A stretch of DNA of 64,000 bases from Diospyros lotus (lineage: Eukaryota > Streptophyta > Magnoliopsida > Ericales > Ebenaceae). Positions 33,321-46,631 of this stretch are shown here, piece by piece; position 1 is the first letter of the stretch; each line of letters opens with the position of its first letter. The notes beneath the pieces were generated by a model that had not been told where the DNA came from, ran no database searches, and was given only the letters and a program-made list of their open reading frames with translations. Location of the stretch: contig NC_068344.1 in NCBI RefSeq assembly GCF_014633365.1, forward strand, positions 37,012,670 through 37,076,669, in the 5' to 3' direction. The position numbers were made by a program, and so were the translations under genes.

Positions 33321-36300
33321 ATGGGGAATTGTTTCAGTTGTGAAGATGAAGAACAGCCCAAGCATGTTGCTCTTAAGAATCAGCAAGGTATTGCTCTTTT
33401 TTTTTTTTTTTTATTCGTGCTTTGATGAGAACTCGCAGTCACTATCTTTCGGGTTTAAGCTTGTTAAATAAACTCACCGGACATGCACAATATTACGACG
33501 ACATAGCCTCTGGTAGGTGTTTCATTCTGTCTTATGTTTTCTTGTTCCCCTTTTGTTTTGGTTGTTAGTTAACTATGTATTTCAGGGGAAGAAGTAGATT
33601 CTTCTAGAGGCAGCATTAATTGATGGGCACAAGAAATCTAATTATGGAAAGGGTTTTGTTGACAGAGATGGCTCAGTGAGCCTCCTACCTTAACGACAAG
33701 ATGATACCAGGCCCCTCGGCCTTACGAGTCAGTTACATAAATTCTAACTTACTCAGCCGTCACTTCTAACCCTTATCACCAATATCAAGTTGTAAAGCCT
33801 TCTCCTATTGCTATGTGTTTAGGTATCCTTATGGATTACAATCACCTAAACTTTGAATAAGAGAAATTTGAGCTGTCCAGAATATTAGTTGATAGGTATT
33901 ATATATTCTTTAGGTTCCTCTTTGCCAACCATAGTCTTCAAAGTTTGCTGATTATCATGGCATCACAGTTGACAGTGTTAAATAAGCTTCAGTCTAAAGT
34001 ACTAGCACAAATGTCTCAACTTCCTCCTCAACAATTCCCGAGTCCTAAGTTATCTAAACATGTTTGTTATATGTATTTCCACCTTTGTAGATAACTGTTA
34101 TATTTGTTGTAGATGCTGTTAGTCAGTTTCCAACATTCTGGGTTGTTTTAGAACTCGATCATTTCGAATTTGATAACTAACCTGTTTGGCTGCGAACCAG
34201 ATAAAAGTTTCTGAATACATACTTGGAAGATTATCACAATCCTGTCTGTTCAAAGCTATTGGATCAGCACTTTTGAATTTGTTGATTGTTTGTGGAACTT
34301 CGTAGTATGATCAACAGAGTTATTAGAACATAAACACTGCTGATTAATACTTTGTTGTTGTAATGGCTGACTGAAACAATAGGTGTTCACTCTGTTAATG
34401 GAGCAAACTCTCCATCTCAAGAAAAGCCAGGTACAGTAGCATCAATGGGGATTCAAAGTCCGGCCATCATCTCACTGACGCCCAAAGATGTGAGAGACCT
34501 CCGCAGAAATCCTGGGTACAGTAACGTTGATATCTTTACATATGAAGAGATGAGGCTGGCCACAAAGCACTTTCGTCCGGATCAAGTGCTTGGAGAGGGT
34601 GGGTTTGGGATAGTGTATAAAGGGGTTATAGATGAGAATGTCAGACCAGGCTACAAGACCACTCGAGTTGCCATCAAGGAGCTTGATCCCGAAGGGATCC
34701 AGGGTGAAAGAGAATGGCTGGTATTTACTCCCATGCATTGTTTCTTCTGTCACTCCCATGCATTTGCATTGTAAGTTATAGACAAATCTAGCTTGGTGTT
34801 CCAATTCATCAAAACTTGTTAATTTGACCAACTAGAAGAGGAACAATCAGGGATCTCCAAAATAGACCAAGTTCGAGTCGAATAAGGAGTCTTGGGAGCC
34901 CAGAAAAAGGCAGTCCATTCGAGCTGGTAGCAGGGCATCAAAATGTGTTCTAATGGATGTGTATACACATAATAACTCTCTAACTTTCATTATGTAAAAA
35001 CTAGAATGTATTTTCTTTGCGCCCACAAACGCATCTTTTTCTTTTAGAAAACCGCTGACATTATACATCTAAACCTTGTTTTCCAGACCCTGAAGAGCAT
35101 TGGATAAGCAGCCACCACCAGATTTGATCTCTAGAACACCAAATCTTTCTCATTTACTCGAATGTGCTCCTTTTTGGTTCTTTGCTATGCATTTTTCCTC
35201 AGGAGCTGCTAATGTTTCCAACAACCCCCAATTCAGCAGTCTCCTCAACCCATCTTAAGTGTCTTCTAACACCCTGCTCTGTCCATAACCTGGGAGAAAC
35301 CAGGACCGTTATAAACTACTCAGCCGCAAAGCCTGTTTCTAGTTTTCTACCACAACCATGCAACTGTATACTTCTCAGCCATCCACCACATTGATTAGCC
35401 TCTGAGCCCATTTCCAGAATCCTCTCTCATTTTGGAATTAAACATTCAATAAACACTTGTGGGCTTGTTTGTCTCTATAACTACTTACCTGTCTCTATAA
35501 CTGTTCATCTATAACGGTCATTTGGTTGTTCTGTCTCGGTAAAACATATCCATCAAAGAGATAAACTTGTTTCCTGTGGGTGTTTAGACCTCAAAAGGGT
35601 GAATTCGTCGCCTTGTTTGTTTGCAGGCTGAAGTTAACTATTTGGGCCAGCTTCGACACCAGAATCTAGTAAAGCTCATTGGATACTGCTGCGAGGATGA
35701 TCACAGACTGTTGGTATATGAATACATGGCATGCGGGAGTCTGGAAAAACACCTTTTTCGCAGTGAGTAACTCGTCTGATCGCTTAGTGAGTAGCTTGTG
35801 CTGTCATGGAAAGAAAGAGTTATTATGCAGGGATGCTGAAACTAATGCTAATCTTTTCAAGTAGTTTAGGCCAACCATGCCATATTACCATCCTATTTAT
35901 CATAATAGCTTTGTGGTGTGGTGGTAGGAGTGTCTGCTACATTAACCTGGCCAAAAAGAATGAAGATAGCTCTGGATGCTGCGAAAGGGCTTGCCTTTCT
36001 TCACAGTGCGGAAAGGTCTATCATTTATCGGGATTTCAAGACATCGAACATCTTGCTAGACGCGGTTAGTTCTCCTAGTATTACATCTCTTATCTTTGTA
36101 ATAGCATGCAACCCTGTATTTCCTCTGCTAGATAGCTTAGTTTTAGCAATTCCATTTACTAAAGGCAATAGTAACTCACATCCCAAGTAATAGGAAATGA
36201 GAGTGATTAAAAAGCCTTGACATAATCTCTTGATTAAACCTTCTAGATGTGGAAGAACTAATGATACAAATCAGTTATTTTGATTTTAGTTGATCTTCAA

Positions 36301-37547
36301 CTTATATTTATAAACTCATAATGTGGTTTGGATTTAATTAAGTAATGAATGCATGATCTTGTAATGGAAATGAATAGTTAGTTTTCGACAACTGCCTAAC
36401 AAGCATTTGGAAGTGCCTGACTTAAACATGCGAGTTGATACAATGCCTGACATAAGCATGGTTCTCGAAAACAAGACATTGGTGGCGAAGTTTCCCTTGT
36501 TTTCTGATTTTTGTTAGACAATTTTGTTTCCTGCGACTAAACCTTAGTAATGAAATTCCAGGATTTTAATGCAAAGCTTTCGGACTTTGGGCTCGCGAAG
36601 GACGGGCCTATGGGAGACCAAACCCACGTCTCGACACGAGTCATGGGCACCTACGGATATGCAGCACCAGAGTATGTAATGACTGGTAAGAGTTCTGATG
36701 GCAAATTCCAATTGATGACATTTTGTGTATTGGTGTTTAGTTAGTCACAAGACGATGATGAAAGAGGAGGGTTGCATTAAAACTGTTTGATCCTTTAATC
36801 TAGCAGACCCCGGCTAGTAGGATTAAGGCTTGGTAGTCGTTGTGATGCTTTTCATGATTTTGTCACTATATCGAATGCTTGTTTGAGTGCTCAAGTACAC
36901 ATGCTCTTTGTCATTTGGGGATTACCTAAATAACTCTACTGCAAGAGAGTTTTGTAGTTAACCTTGTTTGTTTTATCTGGACAGGGCATTTAACAGCTCG
37001 AAGTGATGTATATGGTTTCGGGGTAGTGTTACTTGAGATGCTCATCGGTAGGAAGGCAATGGACAAGAGCAGGCCTAGCCGGGAACATAACTTGGTGGAG
37101 TGGGCTCGCCCTCTCTTGAACCATAGTAAGAAGCTTCTGAGGATTTTGGACCCCCGAATGGAAGGGCAGTACTCTACCAAAACTGCCATAAAGGTGGCCA
37201 ACTTAGCATACCAGTGCCTCAGCCAAAACCCGAAAGGACGGCCTGTAATGAGCCAGGTAGTTGAAATACTCGAGACCCTTCAGGCGCAAGGAGGAGGCCA
37301 AGGAGAGGCAATGCTAGAGAGTGGGTCAGGCGGTGTAACCCTGTATGAAGTCTCCAAGGCTAGACTCGACGATTCGGGGCAGAAGAAATACCCAGGCAGA
37401 AGCGAAAGTGAGAGGGAACCTAAGTTGGCTCGAAGAAGCAAACCGGCGAATGGAAGGAGCAAGAGTGAGCCTCCCCAAGACGCTGATCTTTACGGTCCCC
37501 CACCAGACGTAGAGCTAGGTGAAGAATCTGGTGCGACTAGAAGTTGA
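33321..37547 (+). CDS. Receptor-like cytoplasmic kinase, PBL17-like (RLCK-VII)
   Basis: Six exons, 33321-33387, 34383-34720, 35627-35762, 35928-36064, 36562-36685 and 36985-37547, join with GT-AG junctions to 454 aa. The N-terminus MGNCFSC is a myristoylation/palmitoylation motif, so the protein should sit on the inner plasma membrane. The kinase domain follows [21 protein letters not shown] and contains [36 protein letters not shown] and the activation segment [15 protein letters not shown]. All catalytic residues are present, and the YRD in place of HRD is normal for this family. A basic Ser-rich tail ([10 protein letters not shown]... to GATRS) ends the protein. RLCK-VII/PBL kinases relay signals from surface receptors in immunity and development; the close relative recalled is Arabidopsis PBL17 (At2g07180). 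The start Met is fixed by the lipidation motif. Confidence 0.94.
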
Positions 37548-38665
37548 ACATGGAAAGCTAGCTTGATCTTTGGTTGAATTTGTTGAAATATCCACCATCC
37601 TCTGGTTATTTTTTCGTTTTTTAAACCCTCTTCTAAGAGTGACATTAGATGCTCAGGCAACTGTAATATCTTTGCCTTTAAGCCTGCTTATGAGTTTGGG
37701 CTTGTTTTTGAGGAATTTGAGTGCAGAGCCTAGCTTCATGGTACGACTAAATTTAGAGTAGGGTCCTACACATTAGAAGTTTCTTTTACCAAAACCAACC
37801 AACTAATATAGGTTCGTAGAAAGACTAACTCTTTTTTTATCGTCACAAAGTAAAAAAACCTCGTACATCATCATTTATCATTGGAACCTTGCATAGTTTT
37901 CATTTTCGAAAACATGGTTCCAAACTGCAAAGGGGATTCAAAACCTTCTCTTTGTTTGGGGATAAATGACAAGTTATATTTATTAACTGTCCCCAAGAAT
38001 TCATCCATATGGTTCAGACAATTTGAGAAAATGAAGCAAATAGGCGTTCCTTTGGACAAATTTTGTACATGTCACAAGATCTACAGGAAGCCAATTTGTG
38101 AAAAGCTTAGGATGATGAGACTGCAATGAGGATTTTTCAACAAAATGAAAGATAAGTAAATGAAACTTGCTTAAATAGGAATTTTTCCCATTCTTCTCCT
38201 TCCACAAATCTTAGTTTTAAGACTTCTAGATCTTTATAAGTAAATGCATTTTCACTTTTCTTCTCTTCTTGGCTCAAGTAAAAAGACTTTAATGTTCAAG
38301 ACTTATTCATTCTCCAAACCTGAAATATTTCCTAGAAAATAATTAAACAATAGAGAAGAGAAAATAAAGAGGATTCTATGTGAAGACCTCGAAATTCTAA
38401 TATATTCATGATTTATCAGCATATATTAATGTTCATCAGAGCTAAAAAGGAAAAGAGTCGAGTACAAGGATTAGCATGCATGCTAACACAAACCGAACAT
38501 CAAACATTGCCATACAATGATCCTACTGTAGTAGTGTCATCTCAGAAAGTTGATTTCCCAATGGACAGGGAACATGTGGAAGAAGTCAAGCATTGTACCA
38601 AAAAATGGTTCATCGATCAGCAAATCCTCTGGGATATTACACCGATGCCTCTGGTTAGCCACTCA
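37548..38665. other. Convergent 3' spacer, PBL17-like / TORL
   Basis: 3' flanks of two convergent genes. Short open frames here match no family I recognise. A gggagacttgtgcattgg word near 38910, just beyond the spacer in the TORL intron, resembles a SINE 3' end. Confidence 0.55.
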
Positions 38666-41600
38666 TCAGGAGCTTTTTCCTGCAAGAGAAATAATGGAAC
38701 TTAAAATCCTGAGGCTCCAAGAAAAGCTTTCCTTCTTCAACAGGACAGAGACATCCAATATTTTGAATACTAAGCTTTTTTCTCAAAGGACAAAAAAAGG
38801 GAAAAGAAAATTATTTGACAGAGGATGCTATAAAGCAAATAATGCTTTTTTATTTTATTTTATTTTATTTTTATACAACTATCTACATTCTTATGTTTTT
38901 TCAAGGTAGGGAGACTTGTGCATTGGAGACATCTTTTATCTTTCTGCATCCTTATAAAGTCAATCAAGTTGAGAATGGGTTGAAATTCAGCAATCATCTA
39001 TGCTCAGCGGCAAAGCCAATGAACTGGATTTCTATAGAAAGTAAATGGACAGCAATATAAACCACGCTGATTTAGCACCCTAATTTGGATAACATTAGGT
39101 CTATAGCAAATGCAGACGTGGTTTACTCCTTTTGTACATTAAGCATTAGTTATTTGCCAGACCCTTCGCCTAGATTTTCTCCTGAATTGATAAAAGCTTT
39201 TAACAAACACAGACAGCTAAGGGCATGATATTAAGAACAAAAAGTTATCCCACCTCACAGATACAAAGAAAATTAAAAAGTGATAAACAGAGGCCTTTCC
39301 ACATTAGAGAAAAATAATGTAAAATTTATTAGATTTTCAAGGAAATGCTAGCCAGTATTACAATTGCTCAAGACTTTTGCTCTGCACACATGGCATAGTG
39401 CATCCTTCAGTTTGTCAAAGAGCCATAAAATACAATTCCGTTGGGGACGAAGACCAAAATAAAAGATGAAGTACAACCTAAGCAGCCATAATGTATAGGA
39501 AATCCAAGTTCTAATTTCTCATGGCAATTGAGAGAGAATTACAACCATAAGGAAATTTTATATCAATTCAATGCCATGAAAAGATGTACAAAATCCAGCT
39601 CCTATCTGTAAGCTGCATCAGAAATTGACCAATGCTTTCCATTTAATAATGAAGGAGCAAAGATAAACATTTTAAGTTGTTATCTTCAGCAAAAGCAAAT
39701 ATAGCATTGCGTATGGCAGTAACCATTTCTTCAGCTTTATGTTATCAGTTAACTCTTTAAATGATAACTGAACATTTCCAACCATAACAGCAATTGAGAA
39801 AGATTAACAGATGACATTCTGTCATTATGTTAATACTCTCTGAAAAACTTCTAAATCCCTTCTTTCCAGTTGGCAGAAAAACGTAATTGGTAACAAAAAA
39901 TTGTTGATGATCAAGGCATGTGTAACGACGTTTTACCTAGCAAAACATTTTCTTTTGCCTGCAGAGCAAGAATTGCTCTTGTTTTAGCTTTTGCTTTCAC
40001 CAGCTTATAACAACCAAGTTCATGAACAAATTTAGAAATTTGATTATATCTCAAAAATTGGATCACCCTTACCCAATTGTCACATCTATTCACAAAATGC
40101 AAACACATACTGGTAGTAGTCTTTCATATTCTTACTGGGTTGAAGTTACAGAGAGCCTAACCGAATATAAACATCACAGAAACTTGGTTAGCAACCTAAA
40201 TCAGATGTTTAGAATATGTCTCACCCCAAATTTGCTGCAATTTCATCTGTAGCTGTGTGAGAGATCTTCTCTCTGCAAGATTAGAAAAGCCCAGATCTAA
40301 ACCTTCCTGAATTGCAGATAAGAATTCTTGTCTCTCTTTTGCAGAGAGAGCAAGGCAATTTGGTCCATGGATAGCACTCAAATCCACCACCTGAAAAGAA
40401 ATGAAAACATTCTGTAAAAGTTCTCCAGAATCAGATCATCTTCTAACAAACCACTTAGCTGCTTAGCTGAATAAAAAGGACCCGCATAATTGGATACAAG
40501 AGAACCACTGAGTTTGGCAAGCTCAGAGATTTCAGCTCAATCACATCATTTGCAATATTATTAGGAACACAAAAAACTAAAAGAAAAACAATGAAAAGCA
40601 TGGTGAGTTATCACTCAAAATCCTTTGAAATAAGATTGTGATAGTGATATGGGGATTAATCAAGCCTTCAAGGATACACCATATTGCATAAATGTTGCCA
40701 TGAGAACCCCACATTTCATTAAGAAAAGCACTTCAAAACACTGTTCTTCCCCAGCAGTTAGAAAAACTCTATTTTGCATAGATATTTATAGATCAATTGT
40801 TTTGCAATTTAAAATAAAGATTTAAAAGTAATAGTCCTATTCTCAAGTCCTCAAGTATGGACCTGAGGGGATGTTAGGTGCAGATATCTTTTAAGTGTTT
40901 TGACTCATCTAATTCTCATGCACAAGGACACAGAAAAATATCTGAACTTCATTTTCTAAAATAATTTCTTTTATTTATTTAGGAAAAATGCAGTTCACAA
41001 ACTAGCATACATTTTTTACACAAAAAACAAAATTCAGATTTTTATATATAATTGTAGATACATTGCTATCTCATACATACCATGCGATACGCATGAGTCT
41101 CCCTTTAACAGCATAAAGAAGGGACATATGTGAGTACCATCACACTAATAGTGTTGAATTCTGTTAGCTATAGGTTTTATGGAACAATGGTTATCTTTGG
41201 GCAAATTTAACTATTCCAGTTCTAACTCATCCTTTGTAAGACTCAGAACTGATTAGGCTTATGGTATCCTTGACGGATCAAATGCCAAGAGGATTGCACT
41301 ATTATCCTGTATATATTGAGATATATATTGAGAACTCTAATTCCATTTAGGGACCTGACATTCAATCCATTCTTCATGCACCATATCATAACCTTTCTCT
41401 CCCCTCACAAGTTTGTTTTTCCCCTTGCCCGTTTCATGTTCTCTAAACCCATCAGGAACTTGCCATAATCCCATACAAAGTTATTTTATTTTGAGTTACT
41501 TGTGACCAGATAACACCATATATTAAACACATTCTATACTCTATCCAGCATGTCAAAATGTCCAACAGGAAAAGCCCATGTAAGATGTAACGTAGCTAGG

Positions 41601-44600
41601 TGCTAATGTCCATTAGCTACCTTTAGAGAACAAGCTAAGTGGCAAGCACAGTGCAACTTTTGAGAATTCTATTTTGCCCCTTTTTTTTCTATTGGAGTAA
41701 GCCATAAAAGAAAAAAAAATTGTTATATTGGTGTTAGATGCCTCCAGAAACACATAAAAATCATTATGCAGCACTCCACAAAAATGTAAAAATGAGAACA
41801 CAGTATGCAGGACATAAATCTTAATATCATTACCAATTTTAATAGCACTTGCAGGAAAGAACTTGCCTGTTGCAACCAAGGGATTATGGAATTCACAAAT
41901 CTTTGTTCAAAGAAATAGGATGCTAAGGTACTAAGAAGGGCACCGGCAGTCTTTTGTGATAAACTTTCTAGGGCTGGACCTGTTCTATCAATAAGTTTGA
42001 TCAGCACAAGTTCATTGCACGAACACAGAGCTTCTGCATATGCAGAATCAAGGTCCCCCTCTAACAAATAATTGTTTACAAGTTTCCAGAACCTATTTTC
42101 AGAATTTTCTTGTTTGCCACGGCTTGTAGAAGCTGAACCACAGGCAGTATCAGTTTGCCTCATTTGACCAAAATGTGTCCCCAGTCCACAGTTCCTCTGA
42201 CTGCCCATCCCCATTGTATCACTACTTAGTTCTCTTGTGCCATTTGACCACGTGTTTGTAACTTGCATAACGGAACCATTTGACCGGCTTCTAGCAGAAG
42301 ATTTTTCCTCCCAAAAATCTGTATTTTTTGCTGACAGTATGGATGGCAGTCGACCACGCACATCTATGGACGGTCTTGGAGTGCATGTAGAGACTCTAGG
42401 AGAAGAAACAATTGGGCTCTTCTTCACAAGTTTTGTAGCACCTAGGTCAGAATGTCTCTTTCCATGAACAAGGTCCTGAGCTATTTGATCAACCACATGC
42501 TCCAAACCTGACACCTTCATCTGTATCAAAGATAAGCTATCTACTGTGTTTGTTGTAAACACCTGAAATGAATCCAGAAAGCAGTGCTGCATTAGGTGGT
42601 TGCAGTCTAGAAAACTTTAGCTGTCATGAAAAGAAAGACTTCGAAATTGTAAAAGTACCAACTATCCAGGACCTAGAATACTAGAAAGTAAACGGCTGGT
42701 TTTTCAGTGCTCTGGTAATTCATAGGAAATGTGATCTATGGAAAAAGAAAGATCGAGACAAAGACCCAGGCCAAACAGAGAATTTGTGAAAGAGAGCAAC
42801 CAAGTCACAGAAATTGGGGTATGCAAATAATATTTTCTTGGAGTTAAAGTGATTCATAACATGCTAGCATCATGTTACTAAGCTCTTTGCTGTTTTGTGT
42901 TCTCATCAAGGTCAGACTGCTGCCACAGCAAGATCAGTTGGGAGCATGACAATGTAATAAGTGAAATATATGCAGACTACATAGCAAAAATAAAATTAAA
43001 GTAAAAAATAAAGAAATCTTGTAGACTAAGGGAAACTCCAGAGGGTAACAAACATTCCAAATTATTTTAGTAAATATATGAACAACTTAGGACGGCAAAC
43101 TATAATTGTTTGGTGGGTACCCGCCAAACCCTTCTCACATGGGGTGCGTTTGGGGTGCCATTTGAAAATGCCCCATGGGGATCAGCAGGGGGCGAGGGCA
43201 ATGTCATTGACCTGTGTAAATATATTTTTATTATTTTACATATTTATAATTCAAAAACAAAATTAGAAATAAAATTATTACTAAAATCATTTTAGTAATA
43301 TCACATATATATATATATATAGATATTGCTAAAATTAGAGAAACCAAATGTTAAATTTAGATTCTGATGTTGAGCATGCATGCCTTTACCCATATCCATA
43401 ATATGTCTCTGGTACATAAGGGAGAAAAAACAAACCATGTAAGAAAGATAAAACTGAATGCACTCTATATGTAAATCTATCACAAGATAAATTAAGACAA
43501 AATTAATTGAATAATAGTTAACTAAAATTTTTAAGGGAATACTTGACGTTCTAAATTAGATGCATGGCTTGAAAAGAAGGGAAATATTAAACCAGTGGTT
43601 GTCCTTGTTATGTAACAGTACTTATAATTAAGCAGGGCAGTTCTTTATAAGACTAGTACATGCATTTGTGGTTCTGTAATGCTTTCATATTCAATTCATT
43701 ATGCCTAATAATGTTTATTGATGCTGTATCATGAACGTGTTACAAAACATGCTTAGTGCCAAGCATTTTCTATGCACATGTAATTACCTTTATCATATCC
43801 ATTAAGTTTGACTGCTTGTTTTCAATCTCTAAAAGATGTTTTCGAATGGACGTTATCTCCCTCATTGTCTGTAAACAACATTCACGCATGGCTTGGGAAC
43901 TCAAATCTGTTTCTGTAACTGTGGAATCAAGACTTGTACGCTGCTTCATCCCAACTGAGTATCTCTGTTCTTCACCACTGAATTCTTCAGCTGCTAACTG
44001 CCGATTTCTTCCGATTTGCTTCATGAAACCATCTTCCTTAAGGTGGTCGTGAGAAACCATCATGAATTTGGTCTCAAAGTTATTGCTGACAAGATTAGAC
44101 ACAGAAGAGCATTCCTGTCTCTCATCCATTGATACATATTCGTAGCCAATATCCTGAGTATTTGTGACATCAGACCTTGTTCTTTCCAATGTCTTGGTAA
44201 CAGAACTACCCTCAGATTCTTCATTCTGACCATCAACTACAGAAATGTTATGAGATTTTGGAACTGCAATTTCTATATGCCAATCATCTTCTTTAGGATG
44301 TTGCTGCGTTTCTAAATAACTTTGGCATGCTTTCCTAACAGAGAGGGGGTTCCTTTTCTTAATTAAGCTACTGCCCAGTTTTGTAAGTGAGACATCCTTC
44401 CTTCCAAAATCACTCATACTAGAAATATCACCATAGTCCCCACCATAGTAGCTACCTGCAGGAAGTTTATAATTGGAAAATGAGATGTCACTGAACACAT
44501 CAACATCATGTAATAAAGAAAAGCTGTCAGGTACAGATAAGCAACTAAGCACATATAGCTACATTATTATTATTATTTGAGGTGGGGGAACTTGCAAAAG

Positions 44601-46631
44601 AGTTACCAAGTTTTTCTATCTTTTTTCTTCGCTCGGTAAGTTACGAGTTTTCCACATATGAACTAGCTTAAGAATTTGATCTGAAAATCAAATGTAGGAA
44701 AATCTGAGAATCAAACTTAGCATAGGAAAGTTACATGTTAGATGTCCTTACATTTCAAATTCTGCACTTCTCATATGTCACTATGTTTCTTGTTGGCATA
44801 TCTAGATTTTTTTAAGCAATAGCAAGTATTTGTTTCCAGTCTTATTTCTCTGCATCATCATTGTCTTCTCTCCATTTATTGCTGGAGTTCTATTTTATTT
44901 CCCAATCATTGCTGCTACTTCTGTTTCTTCCCTCCCACTGCTTCTGCTTTTTCTTTCATGACTGCTGCATTTTTGGGGGGTACATCAAGGAGTCCCTTTG
45001 TTCTATATTATTAATGCCAAATCCTAATGGATGGCATAGATACTGCTATTAATTGTCTTATCTTTTTCAGCAAAGGCATTCATTTCCATGCATCATCAAA
45101 CTCAGGAACCCAAAATGAGGTAAACTACGACTATCAAACCTTTGATAGAAGATCCAGCTTCTGAAGGTTCGGGTGTACCAGGCCCAGGAAGGCTTTTCCA
45201 AAGATGTAAGGCCTGCAGCACTGTCTCCCTAACTGGTTTCACCTATATAAAATGCAAAAGCACCTGATACATCCACCTTAAGCATTGCAAAGAAAATAAA
45301 TATCCCACATTTTGATAAGTAACACAAACCTTGTCAAACCGACATGACTCAAGTGAATGGATGCAAGATGCCTTGAAAGAACTGAAGAAGGGTCTACCAC
45401 TTGAGGCAATTCTGCCTAATGATACTGAAGCAGCTTTCCTTGTTGTCCAGTCGCTACTTTTTAGTGCTTCTTGGATACTACTCAATGCAGCAGATAAAAT
45501 CGTTTTTGTGGGGGCACCGCCAGCCTGAAACAATCACATAAATACCTTTTTAGCTGTGGTTTCATAGAATAAAGGAAAAAGGAAAATTGTGCAGAGAATT
45601 CAGAGGAGGACCTAAAGCTACAACCTACTGTATTAAGTGAAAAAATTGATCCAAATCTCTTAATACCTATTGTAACTATATAAAGATATCTAAGGTCCAA
45701 AATATGTTCCATTTTATCATTATTATTCTGTCCACAAGTAAATTAAAACTTACAAATAGTTAAAAATTAAAAGAAAAAACTTGCAAATAATGATGGGTGT
45801 CAGTTTTCAAACTTGAACTGTAGTTGGATCCAGAAATTTATGAAAAATATCAGAACTTCTTACCTACCTAACCAATTGATGACACTGGACTTAATTAAAA
45901 CAGAATATTGTATAAGAACAGGTGAAGTACTAACTTCGTAAATTCTAACAGATCAAAAACGATGCCTCTTTTGGCATCGGTGGCAAACTAACCTGAATAA
46001 TACTTCTATTCAGTTCAATCACTGCTGGTTTTGCCATGAAGTGTGGATTCTTTAGTATCTTTATGGTTTTGGTTAGCATCCTCTGCAGAATAGGAACTGG
46101 AGGATCGCTGGTATTGTCAATGACCCCAGCTAAGCACAATGCTGCACCAAACTGCACCTGCTTATTTTGTTCACTCAAAGCTTCAAAAAGAGGCTTCACC
46201 AGCGAAACAAAAACTCCATCATCATTGCTCAATTTAGATGCCAAAACACCAACTGTTTCCACACACACATCCCTAACAGCAGAATCTGGATCCTTAAGCC
46301 GTTTAACGATGCTAGCAACTATCTTTCCCAGGTGTGGACCAATAAGGCCCTCATGTAGGGTAATTAATAAACCCATCAGTCTGATACATTCCTTACGAAC
46401 TGCACTTTTCTGCTCAGAATCAGTATCTAATATGCAAGACAGAAATGGAGCAACCCCATCCGGATTTAAACATTGAGCTATTCTTTCAAGCTCTTCAACA
46501 CCAATCTGATAAGTATCCCTGTCTGCAAGCTTGTTTAGTGCAAGGCCAACCCGTTGTTTAAGCTCGAAAATCACCTGTTGATGATTAACCCGAGTAGATG
46601 ATTTTGCTTTTGAATATGCATGAGCCTTCAT
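38666..46631 (-). CDS. TORTIFOLIA1-like microtubule-associated protein
   Basis: Seven coding exons, 45993-46631, 45330-45524, 45140-45242, 43788-44455, 41867-42562, 40225-40390 and a 14-nt 38666-38679, give about 826 aa. The N-terminal 300 residues are HEAT repeats (ELKQRVGLALNKLADRDTYQ, SCILDTDSEQKSAVRKECIR, VKRLKDPDSAVRDVCVETVG, DWTTRKAASVSLGRIAS). The middle is a polar, Ser-rich linker with DDWHIEIAVP, then a predicted coiled-coil (TSIRKHLLEIENKQSNLMDMI). The C-terminal domain has LVLIKLIDRTGPALESLS and ends LQQIWGKSS. TOR1/SPIRAL2-like proteins bind cortical microtubules and control helical growth. The intron after 41867 uses a GC donor. The last exon is inferred because family members recalled end in a similar WGK-x-S; reading through the 40225 donor would instead end at 40196. 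Relatives include Arabidopsis At2g07170. Confidence 0.88.
41865..41866 (-). other. GC donor of a GC-AG intron (TORL)
   Basis: The minus strand reads CAACAG|GCAAGT. Splicing here to the acceptor before 40390 joins PWLQQ to VVDLSAIHG in frame, as in the family. No GT donor nearby gives that junction. GCAAGT with a strong upstream CAG is the classic context of plant GC-AG introns. Confidence 0.82.
43108..43129. repeat. 22-bp near-palindrome in a TORL intron
   Basis: gtttggtgggtacccgccaaac reads nearly the same on both strands (centre GGTACC). It begins a GC-richer patch of about 110 bp in the TORL intron that may be a small transposon end; no partner end was identified. Confidence 0.7.

Noticed and set aside
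38408..39060. Three overlapping plus-strand open frames of 81-119 aa
   Set aside because: No recognisable product, no splice context, and partly inside the last TORL intron.
46036..46476. 146-aa plus-strand open frame
   Set aside because: Antisense shadow of the first TORL exon, whose HEAT repeats are unmistakable.
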